Below, piece by piece: positions 1 through 11,539 of a DNA stretch of 64,000 nt. Below the pieces are notes generated by a model. It did no database searches, was not told the origin of the DNA, and saw only the letters and a program-made list of their open reading frames with translations. This DNA is from Lathyrus oleraceus (taxonomy: Eukaryota; Streptophyta; Magnoliopsida; Fabales; Fabaceae). How positions within the stretch are numbered: the first letter of the stretch is position 1; every line of letters begins with the position of its first letter. A program made the translations under genes and the position numbers. The stretch covers positions 126,626,854 to 126,690,853 of the forward strand of contig NC_066579.1 of the NCBI RefSeq assembly GCF_024323335.1, given 5' to 3'.

Positions 1-974
1 TGGGAAACCTCGTAGCAGAGAAAACCCATAGCAGATCTGGAAATTCTGGTTCTGGTCATACGCGTATGGCACTAGGCAATACGCGTATGAGATGGCCTGG
101 AGGGGGGGAAAACTGGCACTGATACGCGCCATACGCGTGTATTACGCGTATCCTGTGTTGGTACGCGTATGGGGTGAGGCCATACACGTATGGATGAGGA
201 AGATGATGATTTTAACGTAGTTTTGTCTCTGTTGGTACGCGTATGAGGAAGTGGTACGCGTAGCATACGCGTATGGGACAGGCCAATACGCGTATGGGTT
301 TGGCTAGAAAATGGGCCATACGCGTATGGGCATGAGGCATACGCGTATGGGCAGAATTGTGATTTTTCTGAGCTGTTGTTGTGCATATTTGGTCGTTTCA
401 GCTGAGTAATGTAATTTAGCTGATGTATGCTATAGTAGGGACCATTTCCCGTTGTTTTGAGTAGTGTAGGTATTAGTAGAGTGTGCTAATACTGTGATTG
501 ATTATTTGACATGATGTGATTCTGGGATAAATATGCTGATGATGTATGATTGTATGCATAATGCTGTGAATGTATCTGTTATGTATGCAATTGTGAATGG
601 ACTGTTTATGGCTTAGAGTGTGAGCATATGTCCATCTTGGATTGTTGTTGTTGTTTGCATGCTAGGTGATTTAGCGTGCATAGTATGGCCTTTATGGTGG
701 TAGCTAATTCCCATGGTGAGGAATTAGTGAGTGAATTATTATGGATTGTTGTTGATATTTGCATGCTAGGTGATTAGCGTGCATAGCATGGCCTTCAGGG
801 TGGTAGCTAATTCCCATGGTGAGGAATTAGTGAGTGAGTCACTAAGTCTCAAATGAGTGGGACTAGTGAGCTTGGTAGCCGTATCTGGATTTGATCGGTG
901 AGGTTGAACTATATGTTCACGAATAGTCGGTACCGCATGCATGGAGTCTCATTGCATAATGTATGTATGGCGTA
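1..974 (+). repeat. Left part of a gypsy LTR (truncated by window edge)
   Basis: This stretch matches the middle of the complete Tekay-type LTR at 49066-51198: the ACGCGT array, the duplicated block around AATTCCCATGGTGAGG and the sequence up to GTATGG all occur in the same order. It is diverged from that copy, so it is an older member of the same LTR family. It stops at 974 where the CACTA element enters and resumes at 10987. The start of the LTR lies left of the window. Confidence 0.85.
57..352. repeat. Array of TACGCGTATG-type palindromic units in the LTR
   Basis: About ten to twelve copies of a TACGCGTA/CATACGCGTATG unit are spaced 15-45 bases apart, with some degenerate copies. The core ACGCGT is its own reverse complement. 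The same array is found at 49694-49975 and 56364-56645. Open frames through it rich in Tyr-Ala or His-Thr-Arg are by-products of the repeat. Confidence 0.9.
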
Positions 975-991
975 CACTATGCCAAACAAGG
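975..991 (+). repeat. CACTA left terminal inverted repeat
   Basis: CACTATGCCAAACAAGG pairs with the reverse complement of the right end with mismatches at position 6 and in the last third. The preceding GTA is the target-site duplication. Confidence 0.93.
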
Positions 992-1082
992 GATTAGACA
1001 GCGCTTTTTTTGACATTAGACAACGCTTAAAAGCGCTGGCTATACTGGCGCTGGTATAGGTCTTAGACAGCGCTTAATTTAC

Positions 1083-1279
1083 TAAAAAAGCGCTGGCATA
1101 GGGGGGGTTTAGACAGCGCTTTTTCAGTAAAAGCGCTGTCTAAAACCCCCCTATGCCAGCGCTTTTTTAGTTAATTTCATGTTGAAATTAACTAAAAAAG
1201 CGCTGGCATAGGGGGGGTTTAGACAGCGCTTTTACTGAAAAAGCGCTGTCTAAACCCCCCCTATGCCAACGCTTTTATT
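1083..1279. repeat. Long palindrome made of smaller palindromes
   Basis: The two halves are reverse complements around a centre near 1181, with arms of roughly 95 bases and few mismatches. Each arm is itself a hairpin (GCGCTGGCATAGGGG with AGACAGCGC inside it). As single-stranded DNA or RNA it could fold into one long hairpin or two smaller ones. Confidence 0.85.
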
Positions 1280-1451
1280 AAAAAAGCGCTGGCATAGGTG
1301 GTTAATTCAACAAAATATAGTGTAAAAAAGCGCTGGCATAGGGTGGGCTATACCAGCGCTTTTACAGAAAAAGCGCTGGTATAGCCCACCCTATGCCAGC
1401 GCTTTTTTACACTATATTTGTTGAATTAACCACCTATGCCAGCGCTTTTTT
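1280..1451. repeat. Second long palindrome, arms about 80 bases
   Basis: The sequence from AAAAAGCGCTGGCATAGGTGG to the matching CCACCTATGCCAGCGCTTTTT mirrors around a centre near 1365. The pairing looks nearly perfect over about 80 bases with a loop of only a few bases. Confidence 0.85.
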
Positions 1452-1530
1452 GATAAAAGCGCTGTCTAAGGTCAAAATTAAAATGCCTTTACCAGCGCTT
1501 TTTGCCTAGAAGCGCTGTCTAAGACTCCAA

Positions 1531-1981
1531 ATTTTGGAGGATCTTTTTATACGTTTTCACCACATTATTTAGCACCTGTAAATTGCAAATTTCAGCAGAT
1601 TTTCATAAATTGGAGCTTGAATCCAATCTATATGCACCTTATAGTTCAACACATTGTAGTTCTATCTTCTGAATATGCACATATACTTGAAAATCTATAT
1701 GCATTATAAACACATTATAGTTCAACACAATATACTTCTAATTTCAGCAGTTTTTTGAGTATTTATATATATACTTGAAAATGTTTGCCTTTACAAAAAA
1801 TCTACACATTTCTAATAACCTCCAAAAATGCTAATCAAAATGTATTTCAACACATTCTAGTTCTATCTTCTAAATATGCTATATAACCTGAAACAACACC
1901 AAATAAAGATTGTAGTAAGCAAATGGAATTCACTCAAAGTTATTCAGATCACATTCAAAATTAAAGTAAGAGTTCAATACC
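1531..1981. other. AT-rich 3' flank of the CACTA protease gene
   Basis: No gene is seen. The stretch lies downstream of the minus-strand stop at 1982 and probably holds the gene's 3' untranslated region. No clear terminator motif is recognisable. Confidence 0.6.
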
Positions 1982-4900
1982 TCACAAAACCTGTAGCTCG
2001 ATAATGAATTGACACAATTCCTCTTTAATTTCATCCAACTGATCTTTTGAGTAATAAGCACATCTATATTCATCAAAGTACTACATAATAATATAACATA
2101 GTATGATTTAGTTAAATCTATTTAATTATGAGAAATATGTGTTAAATATGAAAATAACTCATAAGTTAGAAATCCATACATCAGATGGAATATCTGTTCG
2201 ATCCATAAGAAGAGTTTCTTTCATAAACCTCAACGTGTAATATCCACAATCTATATTATTACGCTGTCGAGGACACTACACATGGAAAAACAATATGGAT
2301 AAATATCCTAAGTTTTATCATGTGTCATCACTAATATAATCAAAATTGTGATAATTAATATACCTCCACTCTATTCCATGTAATGTTATTGGCTTTTCTC
2401 TTTGGTACTTGAATTTTTCTTTGTGCTCGAACAGTTTGTATAATGCTATAATGAAATATAAACGAATATTTAGAACAATTCACATAAATAAATAAGTATA
2501 CACACGAATATTGGGTTATTTGCACTTACGTGTCAACTATCGTCTTCATAGCAGGGTATGTTGTCCAATCCTTGTGTAAAGAATCCAAATAATACACAAT
2601 TTCTTTAAAAGGATTTATCGCGACCAACAACCAATGTCCACTGTAATAAAACAAATGTTAGATGGAAACTTTCTACACGACGTCAAAATATGAAAAATTA
2701 TAACAGATGAATTTAGATTGAAGAACTAACCCGTCGCCGGTATTAAACGGTAAAAAGAACAACTTTTCTCTATCTGTGTCGGCCATAAAGCGCTCGACTA
2801 CATACGTCCTGACTTCATCTGGTTTTCTTATCATTTCGGTTAAGTTCGTTTTCATGGGATTTAAGAATGAGAATCTTTGCTCCAACCCACGCGGACCCAT
2901 CAATTTGTCATATAAATACCTTATATAAAAACATCATTAACATTTAGACTATTCATATGAAACGAGTAAATAACTTGTTCAAGAATTTAAACAAAGTAGA
3001 TCGGATATACCTCATGTATGTGTTGATAACACCAACGCTTAATTGCGTATGATACAAAATTTGATCAAAATCCTCTTTACCCAATGGCTCGGCATACTCA
3101 AAACCAAAAATAGCTCCATCCATAGGTATTAAACGAACACATCCATCCGAAATATCTGTCGTTTCTAAATATGTATGGAGGCACGCTCTATACTTGGAAG
3201 GATTTTTCTTTTTAGCCCCGGTCCTCTTGGAAATTTCAGTCTTCTTAGCAACAGGAATCTAAATATCATATAATTAGTAAGGTGAAGTGTAAGATGACGA
3301 ATTAACAGGAATCTAAATAGCATATAATTGTGATGTACCTCTTTTTGCGATGCAACTGACTCGATTTCCCGCGCAATCCCCTTATCTTTTGCTTTGGATT
3401 TTGTGGGAGTCTAATTAACATTAACATGTAAAAAATGTGTACGTAAAATGCGCGTAAAAAATTTGAATACCTAAAGGTTCATAATGGTTTTAAGCATACC
3501 TCATATCCTACGATAATGAGGTCTGTCGGCCATGCAACAAATGAACCTATGGCATCTCCCAATAAAGTTGCATCCGAAACATCGTCAGGATGTGGTAATA
3601 ACGCATCCTTCTCCAAAGCAATATCAACCGAGACTTTCAAAGATCCAGTAGGGAGCGGTTTAGTGTGAAGTAATTCACCCAAATTGTTATGAACTTTCCC
3701 CTTGCCAACCATCCGATAAGCCGGTCTCGCTAAGTAGAGGTGACAAGGTGAAATGCCCTAAAACCAATAATAAATATGACATTTTAATGTGTATATATGA
3801 CAATTAAATAAATTAAGCTAATTTAATTTCATAATAAGATATATAATTACCTCTGGAATAGTCGGTTGAAAATTACAATTGATACTATCTTTGTCACTAG
3901 TATCTTTAAAACCCGCTGCTCGATCTCTTTCTCTTTCCTTTCTTAATTCAAGAACTTCAGCTTTTAATGCTTCCAAAGTTTGCTGCAGTTCTTTATTGCT
4001 AGGAGTCTTTTGTTTTTTAATATTCAAGGATTTTTGAGTGATCCCAAATCCCTTGCCCCTCACCCGACCAGAATACTCGGGAACATCTAATGCTCGACTC
4101 AGTATGCTCCTGCAATCAGTGTCTTCATATGGAACTATAGATTGAGATAGAGTCTCCTGAAAATCATATGAACATACACACAATAGTAATGTTATTGTCT
4201 TAAGTAAGTGTCAAAGTCAAAGTGTTCGAAATTGGACGATTCAAAAGTGTCAAAGTCAAAGTGTTATTGTCTTAAATAATGTTATACTTACACATTTCTC
4301 AAATATTTGTTGAACGTCTTCTTTAATCTTTCCATCCTTACCGACACGGGCTTCCTTCCACAAAACATGTGCCGGAAGAGATGTTTCAGAACTATTCTCC
4401 TTTGTTAACTACACATTAAGCATAATATGATCAAATATAACTCATGACAAAATATGATCAAATATAACAAGTATATCAATGCAATTTATAGATACTTACT
4501 ATAGACTGCTCTAAGCGTCCATATCCAACACGCCCTTTTCTATAGGGATACGCCGGACTTGATGCTCTTTGCCGGTTTGTTTCACTTACACTCTTAAATT
4601 CTTGGGTTTTTCGTTTGGATTTAAACGTTTCCCATTCTTTAGGTGAAATCAAACTTGCATATTTAGATGGAAGCTCTGCATCAACAAAAGTACCTTCCGT
4701 ATCCCTAAGAAAGGTGGTTGATAAAAAGGTTCTAAACCCTCTTAGTAACTTTCCGGCCAATTTGAGACAATGATCTCTTCTGTTTTCTTCGATGTCGAAA
4801 CACCTCTACGAAAAACATACACACATTGCGTTAGTACAATTAATTTAAAGACATAATCGTCATTAAAAACAAATAACATCACATATGGTACCTTTATCTC

Positions 4901-5176
4901 ACTCCATATTTTGTCTTTAGCTTCGTTCAATTGTTTATTTCTCCAATTATCACAAGTAATTGGAACTTCATTCCTTACCAATGCACCAATAAAACTTGTC
5001 AATGTTGAACCGTTAGGCTCAATTAGTTGTCCACCTTCGTTCCAATGCACTTTTATTAAAACGCCTCGATCTCTATCTCGAATAACTTTCTTCACAACCG
5101 TTATTCCACGTTTAATTTCCCTTTCCGCACCACCAACGGTCTCATCACCATGTGGGTGATCCTCGTTACTAGCCAT
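1982..5176 (-). CDS. CACTA second gene: Transposase_24-like protein with C-terminal Ulp1 (C48) protease domain
   Basis: Splicing by eye gives 12 exons, all with GT...AG introns and matching phases: 5176-4892, 4805-4500, 4408-4292, 4156-3851, 3757-3500, 3410-3339, 3258-3011, 2919-2731, 2640-2530, 2445-2364, 2275-2180, 2080-1982. They join into one open frame of 722 residues. The first half (through KLAGKLLRGF, ALKAEVLELRKERER and a KGKVHNNLGE block) looks like the plant Transposase_24 family. The last third is a Ulp1-like cysteine protease: GHWLLVAINP (His), VYYLDSL (Asp), then CPRQ (Gln) and IDCGYY (Cys), so the full catalytic set is present. Ulp1 enzymes process SUMO; the substrate here is unknown. 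The ATG directly follows a TTACAG acceptor-like site, so an untranslated first exon may exist. It lies 400 bp downstream of the TNP2 gene on the same strand and may share its transcript, as tnpA and tnpD do in En/Spm. Confidence 0.85.
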
Positions 5177-5577
5177 CTGTAATAAAGAAAAACATAAACA
5201 CAATATTAAGCAAATATGAATACAAATCAAGTAAGTGTCAAAGTCAAAGTGTATTGAATTGGACGAAAATTACATGGTAGCCTACAAACGGGCCAAAGGA
5301 CTCAAAAATGAACTCGATTCGTCCAAATTCCGAGTGGAAGCATGTTTTTTGTAACAGTACAGCAACAGTAAAATCAGGGAAAAAGTTGTCCGAATCGAAA
5401 AACAAAGTATACCATTGGCTCCGGAATCGTGGAGAAAGTCTATTTTCATTAATCACATGCATTAAAACTCATCACGATTCAAAAATATAAAGAAATCATG
5501 CATTATCAGATATAACTTATAATCAAAGCAATTGAAAACAAAAGAATAAAGAAACCATGGATAATTTACCTAAGTCA
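5177..5577. other. Spacer between the two CACTA genes
   Basis: A 72-residue minus-strand frame at 5244-5462 has no recognisable domain. The stretch more likely holds a leader exon and intron of the downstream gene, since the ATG at 5176 follows a splice-acceptor-like sequence. Confidence 0.45.
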
Positions 5578-8500
5578 CTAACATCTCTTTCTTTTCTTTG
5601 TTGGAATATTAATCACTTGTTTCTTAGCAATGCGTACGGATGAATTGATCCAAATTCCCTCATTATGATCGTTTCTTATATATGACTCATCCGGTATAAG
5701 ATCATCAACTTCATCATTTCTATTCAACTCATTCCGTCTAATGCATGACTCATTCTCAACATCAATATCACATTGATCGACACCGCTATCATCAGTGACT
5801 TTGTTAGAGAAAAGCACTATAGACCATTTTGTACTCTTCGGGTCATTCACATAGAACACTTGTTTAGCTTGAGATGCTAGAATAAAAGGTTCATCTTTGT
5901 ACCCCACCCTAGTAAGATCAACTTGCAAAAATCCAGACTTATCCATTCGTATGCCACTACTATTCACCCACTTGCAACCAAAGATGGGAATCTGAAACTT
6001 CTCGTAATCAAACACCCAAATGTGCTCAATAACTCCAAAATATGACAAATTTGCATATTTGGGGTTTAAGTCCTTCATACTTGATATATGCATTGCTTCA
6101 GCTAGCACGGTGACACCACTATTTTGCATAGTACTCTTATCATCTTGTTCTTTGGTATAAAATGTGTATCCATTAATTGAATATGCGCTATGAGAAAACA
6201 CATGCAAACTTGGACCATATGCCAAACATCTCAACCTTTCTGTTACCGAAGAAGGATCTGAAGAGCGCTTCAAATAAATATGATCCTTCAACCATTGTAT
6301 GAAACTTTGATTGTGCTCTATAACTATCCAATTTTCATTTCTGTTCGGATTTAACCTTCGGAGTACATCCTTGTGCATTTCAACATATGGCTCAACCTCA
6401 TTATTATTGTGCAGAACATACAAATGAACTTGATCCCGTTCATCCCTTGATATTGTCACAATTTTATTCCCAATTAATTTTTTACCTTCCATTTTGTCGA
6501 AAATCTGAGCTCTGGGGAGTCCAATCGATTGAACGTTAGACAAATATTCAGTACAAAACTCAACAGCTTCTTCAACAATGTATCGTTCAACAATACAACC
6601 CTCTGGTCGACTTCGGGATTTCACGTACCCTTTTAATATTTTCATATACCGTTCAGCAGGGTACATCCATCTCATATAAGCTGGTCCACACAACTGTGTC
6701 TCTTTCACAAGATGAACAACTAAATGAACCATTATGTCAAAAAAAGACGGAGGAAAATACATTTCAAGCTCACACAAGGTAATTACAATCTCTTTTTGTA
6801 GTGTTGGTAAGATCTCGGGATCGATCACCTTACTACAAATTGACCTAAAGAAAAAACACAATTTAGTTATGGCACTTCTTACTTTTTCTGGCAAAATAGA
6901 ACGTATACCTATCGGTAGAAAATGTTCCATTATAACATGGCAATCATGTGTCTTCAAATTCTTCAACTTGAGGTCTTTCATAGAAACAAGTCTTCTGATA
7001 TCAGATGAGTAACCTTCTGGAACCTTAACTTCACTCAGAGACTTACACAAAATTTTTTTCTCCTTTCTAGATAAAGTAAAAGCGGCAGGTGGTAGATATG
7101 TTCGTCTTCCTTTCTTCACGGGTGCTAATTCAGTTCTCATTCCCATTTTTAACATGTCCTGCCTTGCTTTAAGGCCATCCTTAGACTTGCCTTTTATATT
7201 GAGTAATGTACCGATAACACTTTCAAATACGTTTTTTTCAATATGCATAACATCGAGAAAATGTCTCACGTACAAAGACTTCCAATATGGCAATTCAAAA
7301 AATATCGACCTTTTCTTCCACCCACCTTTCACAATCTTATGTGCAAAAGGCTTGCCAAACTCAGTACGCACATCTTTCACCTTTTCAAAAACTTGTTCAC
7401 CTGACAATGCGGGTGGAGCTCTACGATGTTCGGTGTCTCCATTGAATGCTTTTCTCCACCCACGGTAGTGATGTTTAGAATGTAAGAATCTACGATGACC
7501 GAGAAACACATTCTTCTGGCAAAGTTCCAATCGAATCGTATCGGTTCCGTCTTCACAAACAGGACACGCACGTTGACCTTTAATGCTATACCCAGATAGA
7601 TTCTCGTATGCTGGAAAATCATTAATTGTGCCAAACAACATCGCCCTCAAATTGAAACTTTCTTTCCTATATCCATCATAAACCTCCACACCGTTCTCCC
7701 ACAAAATCTTTAAATCTTCGATCAGAGGTGTCAAGTATACGTCTATGTCATTCCCTGGTTGTTTAGGCCCAGAGATTAACATAGATAACATCATGTACTT
7801 ACGCTTCATACATAGCCACGGAGGTAGGTTATAAATCATAAGAATCACAGGCCATGTGGTATGTGAGATACTTTGAAGACCATGTGGGTTCATTCCATCA
7901 GTAGATAATGCCAATCGAAGGTTTCTTGCTTCTGATCCAAACTCAGGATAATCATTATCAATCTTCGACCACTATGGTGAATCAGCCGGATGCCGATACT
8001 TTCCATCAATAATTCTTTCATCTGCATGCCAAGTAAGATGTCTTGCATCGGTTTCACTACGAAACATGCGCCTAAATCTCGGAATTATCGGAAAATACCA
8101 TAAGACTTTTGCGGGAGATAATCTTTTCTTATATCGAGACAAACCGCATTTAGGGCACTCAGTTAACATTGCATATTCGTTACGAAACAAAATGCAATCG
8201 TTAGGACAAGCATGTATCTTATCATAGCTCATGCCAATAGAGCACAACATTTTTTTTGCCTCATAGGTTCGATTAGGAAGAACATTATCATCCGGTAGCA
8301 TTTCTCTCATAAGGGCCAACAACTCTGTGAAACTTTTATCCGACCATCCATTGCCCGCCTTTAAGTTGTACAACTTTAATACCGCAGAAAGTCTTGAGAA
8401 TTTAGTGCAACCTTTGTACAACGGTTTCTCTGCATCGCTTACCATCCTCTCAAACATTTCAGAACAATCATGAAGATCTTCATCCAGTGCTTCTACAATC

Positions 8501-8823
8501 TCTTCAACTCGATCACAATCGTATGTTTCCGTGTCTTTGTCGTATGAAGCATAGGTCGTATTACTTTTCTCCCTCTGTTCAACATTCTCGTTAATTTTCT
8601 CACCATGAAATATCCAACACGTATAACTTCGATCAATTCCACGCATCAGTAAATGCGATTTCAATCCATCTGCGTCAACCCGACCCATATAACAACAACC
8701 CAAGCAAGGACATTTCATTCGACTGGGGTCTTTGACATGTTCAACAGCAAACTTAACGAATTCCAATACCCCATTCTCGTACTCTTTCGACAATCGATCG
8801 GCAGACATCCATTTTTTATCCAT
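5578..8823 (-). pseudogene. CACTA TNP2-type transposase, one in-frame stop
   Basis: This is the catalytic transposase gene that would cut and move the element. From the ATG at 8823 the first 283 codons carry the transposase-associated domain (MDKKWM..., CPCLGC at residues 38-43) and a zinc-like pair CPNDC (206-210) / CPKC (223-226). A TAG at 7972-7974 interrupts the frame, which then continues unbroken for a further 797 codons. After it come the Transposase_21 (TNP2) core with LSTDGMNPHG and PLIEDLKILWENGV, a DUF4218 region at about 7100-6580, and a DUF4216 region near 6040-5810 ending in a basic tail. Total length, about 1,080 codons, is normal for the family. No intron is needed around the stop, because the frame reads straight through and family members read through this position. 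With that single stop the copy is probably non-autonomous, or was silenced recently. Confidence 0.9.
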
Positions 8824-8929
8824 GGTTTTCCTAAATTATTCACGCAACTATTTCAAAACAACATAAAAGAAGAATTTCCTAAGATAAACACTTTCGCGTC
8901 ACAAAAAGAAGATTATTACAAACTAATAA

Positions 8930-8933
<4 letters not shown>

Positions 8934-9018
<85 letters not shown>
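8934..9018. repeat. (AT)n microsatellite upstream of the transposase
   Basis: About 80 bases of nearly pure AT dinucleotide repeat lie 110 bases upstream of the transposase ATG, interrupted once near 8996. Confidence 0.95.
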
Positions 9019-10345
9019 CTATTCTTCTACTAACTATGAAGTGAAGTAACTATAACTATGTTGTAGTTATGCTATTAAAATCATGACAATTTGGATATTT
9101 ATTATGATTGAATGTCAAATGATTGGAAATAATTTAGAGGACTAACACCCTATATGAATAAACAACTTATTTCCGCGTTTATCATATAATTGCTTATATT
9201 ATAAGTCATTTCTATGAAAAAAAGAAGAAGAGGCAATAAGTTACTACCTTTTAATTGTGGATGTCAACAAAGCTTGTTAGCAATAGTCCTCAATTGAGTC
9301 CTAAGGAAATGAACACCCTATAAAATAAACAACAGCTTATTAGACATTAAACAGATCAAGCAATGTATCAATCAGTCAGTAAAGTAATCAACTAAAGTAC
9401 AAGCAATTCAAGTAGGGTAATATGTCAATCCAAAACTAGTTCAGCATTGTCAAAAACCAATTTAATACCAATCCAACTTAGCAAAATATTTTCCAAACCA
9501 GTCCAACACATTCAAGCAAATAACAAGTGTAGTTCAAATGTGCAATATAGTTCAGCAGTCCAACATAATTCAAGTTTAATCAGTTCAGTTTCATGGCATC
9601 AGAAAAAAAACAATTCAACAAGGTAAAATCACAAGCCAAGTCAATGCAGTTCCATTCAATTAACTTTGACTCACATCATTCCCATTCTAACAAGCTAGCC
9701 TTTCTTTAACTGTCTAACAGCTGACCTGCATTTTCTAAACTTGCATTTCAGTTTTTCATTCTAACACTAACCACACTAATTAACTATTTCATTAACACTA
9801 ACACCATCTCCCTTTAACAGTTCTATCTAATCCTATCCAACTTACACGCCAATGCTAACAATCACATTTAACACTTGCTACAATTCATCATCAGTATAAT
9901 AGAAACCTAATGGAAGCTAACACAAACCATCTCCCTTTGACATGGTGATTAATATCAAAAATATATACATTTGTTAACATACCACAAAAGAATCAACTGC
10001 CCTAACACACAAAAGAATCAACTGCCCTAACACAAGAGAATCAACTGCCCTAACACATGAACCACAAAAGAATCAACCCAGAAGCAAACCTTTATCACTA
10101 ATAAACTGCCCTAAATAAAGAAAGATGAAACGAACAGAAAATGCACTTACAAAAATGTAAACGGTGATGAACGAAGTGAGTGATGAACGCAGGAATCAAG
10201 AATGGAGGTTTTGGGAGAAGCAGTGATGATGAACGCAACGAGTATGAACGCAGTGAGAAGAAGGTTGTGGGAGCGAGGGAAACAAAATGGGTCTTAACGT
10301 ACTGAATGAATTCATATATTATAATTTACTAAAAAAAAAATTTGG
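9019..10345. other. CACTA 5' non-coding region
   Basis: No gene is seen. On the minus strand this is the promoter and leader side of the transposase. It contains a short direct repeat of about 25 bp (AAAGAATCAACTGCCCTAAC, three to four copies, 9986-10078) and several GATGAACGCAG-type repeats at 10150-10255, but no promoter that I can call with confidence. Confidence 0.6.
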
Positions 10346-10969
10346 TAAATAAGGCCTTAGACAGCGCTTTTATGAAAAGCGCTGGCTAAGCTCACAAATT
10401 AAAATGGCCTTAGACAGCGCTTTGAAGGAAAGCGCTGGCACTGGAGGGGTCAATAGCAGCGCTTCTAAAAGCGCTGTATAAGGTAGGCCTTATACAGCGC
10501 TTTTTTTAAAAATTTAAAAGGCCTTAGACAGCGCTTTTGGGAGAAGCGCTGTATAAGGTGACCTTGTCAAAAGCGCTGTATAAGGTAGGCCTTATACAGC
10601 GCTTTTGTTGTGATTAATTTAAATAATTTTAAGGCCTTATACAGCGCTTCTCCCAAAAGCGCTGTCTAAGGTGACCTTCTAAAAAGCGCTGTATAAGGTA
10701 GGCCTTAGACAGCGCTTTTGTTGTGATTAATTTAAATAATTTTAAGGCCTTAGACAGCGCTTTTGGGAGAAGCGCTGTATAAGGTGGACCTTCTCAAAAG
10801 CGCTGTCTAAGGTAGGCCATTTAGCAGCGCTTTTAAAAAGCGCTGTCTAAGACCATCCATTTAGCAGCGCTTTAAGCCATCTACGTATTCAGTTTCCTTA
10901 TTTTTATTTTTTTTTACCGTGTAGCAGCGCTTTTGGAGAAAAGCGCTGTCTAAGGGGCGCTGCCAAAAA
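10346..10969. repeat. CACTA right subterminal repeat block (AGCGCT)
   Basis: About 23 copies of AGCGCT by eye, in alternating orientation (AGACAGCGCTTTT / AAAAGCGCTGTCTAAGG). A unit of about 112 bp is tandemly duplicated at roughly 10570-10800. This is the 5' end of the element relative to its genes. Confidence 0.9.
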
Positions 10970-10986
10970 CCTGTTTTGGCGTAGTG
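10970..10986 (-). repeat. CACTA right terminal inverted repeat
   Basis: Read on the minus strand it is CACTACGCCAAAACAGG, matching the left end. The GTA that follows at 10987-10989 duplicates 972-974. Confidence 0.93.
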
Positions 10987-11539
10987 GTATAATATGAATG
11001 GATATATTCCAATATTATACGTGTTATTTTGTGTTGGTTTTGAGTATGATTATGATTATGAGTTGATGTTGCCGTTGCTGAATGTGTGATCTGATTAGGG
11101 TGATGATATGTGTTAAATTACTTAGCATTACATGATATTTTATAATGCTTATTATATCGATTGAGGAACTCACCCTTACAACTATGTTTCAGGTAACGAG
11201 CAGTGATTGAGTAGAAGCTAGTGCTTGGAGTCTAGTGTAGTTCCTTAGTGGGTCATGCTCTGGTAGATGTAACATCGGGACGGGATGTTTTACCTTGTTT
11301 CATTTGTTGGTTGTCGAACAGTTTTACATGTAATGTGTTACAGGGTTTGCATACTGTTAGATCTTCTATCCGCTGCGAATTGTGCAATGTCTTAATTTGA
11401 TTTATAAATGAGCATGACAAGCTATTTTGATGAATGGTGTGAAGTGTCAAGTGTGACACCCTTAATTGCATATTTACTCTGATTTATATTTTGTTGTTTT
11501 AATTTAAAAGTTTGGGGTATTTTAAAAAAGGGTGTTACA
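10987..11539 (+). repeat. Right part of the gypsy LTR split by the CACTA
   Basis: It continues the LTR after the GTA duplication and ends GGTGTTACA at 11539. It matches the end of the complete LTRs at 51198 and 57868. The next bases are not the TGGTATCAGAGC primer site, so this is a 3' LTR or a solo LTR, not a 5' LTR. Confidence 0.88.

Larger units (their letters stand above)
1000..1530. repeat. CACTA left subterminal repeat block (AGCGCT)
   Basis: By eye I count about 19 copies of AGCGCT within runs such as AGACAGCGCTTTT or AAAAGCGCTGGCATAG, in both orientations. In En/Spm the subterminal motifs are binding sites for the element's small DNA-binding protein, so a similar role is likely here. 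This is the 3' end relative to the element's genes. Confidence 0.9.
975..10986 (-). mobile_element. Complete CACTA (En/Spm-type) DNA transposon
   Basis: The element starts CACTATGCCAAA and ends with the reverse complement of CACTACGCCAAA, so its terminal inverted repeats are about 17 bp with a few mismatches. The three bases GTA occur at 972-974 and 10987-10989 as a target-site duplication. Removing the 10,012-bp element rejoins a gypsy LTR at a point that matches the intact LTR near 50610. Both ends carry dense AGCGCT subterminal repeats. Two genes lie on the minus strand: a TNP2-type transposase (interrupted once) and a multi-exon Transposase_24/Ulp1-protease gene (frame open). Termini, duplication, subterminal repeats and two-gene layout are the classic CACTA plan; the family name is not known to me. 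Confidence 0.95.

Noticed and set aside
57..352. Regularly spaced palindromic repeats resembling a CRISPR array
   Set aside because: Units are short, spacers irregular and similar, and the array lies in a plant LTR that recurs in the window; no cas genes exist in this eukaryotic setting.
2364..2445. Alternative frame of the tenth exon of the CACTA protease gene
   Set aside because: The other frame also is open but does not match the phases of neighbouring exons; the chosen frame leads directly to the CPRQ...DCG motif.
5244..5462. 72-codon minus-strand frame between the two CACTA genes
   Set aside because: No domain and no matching splice phases into the next exon; treated as spacer or leader.
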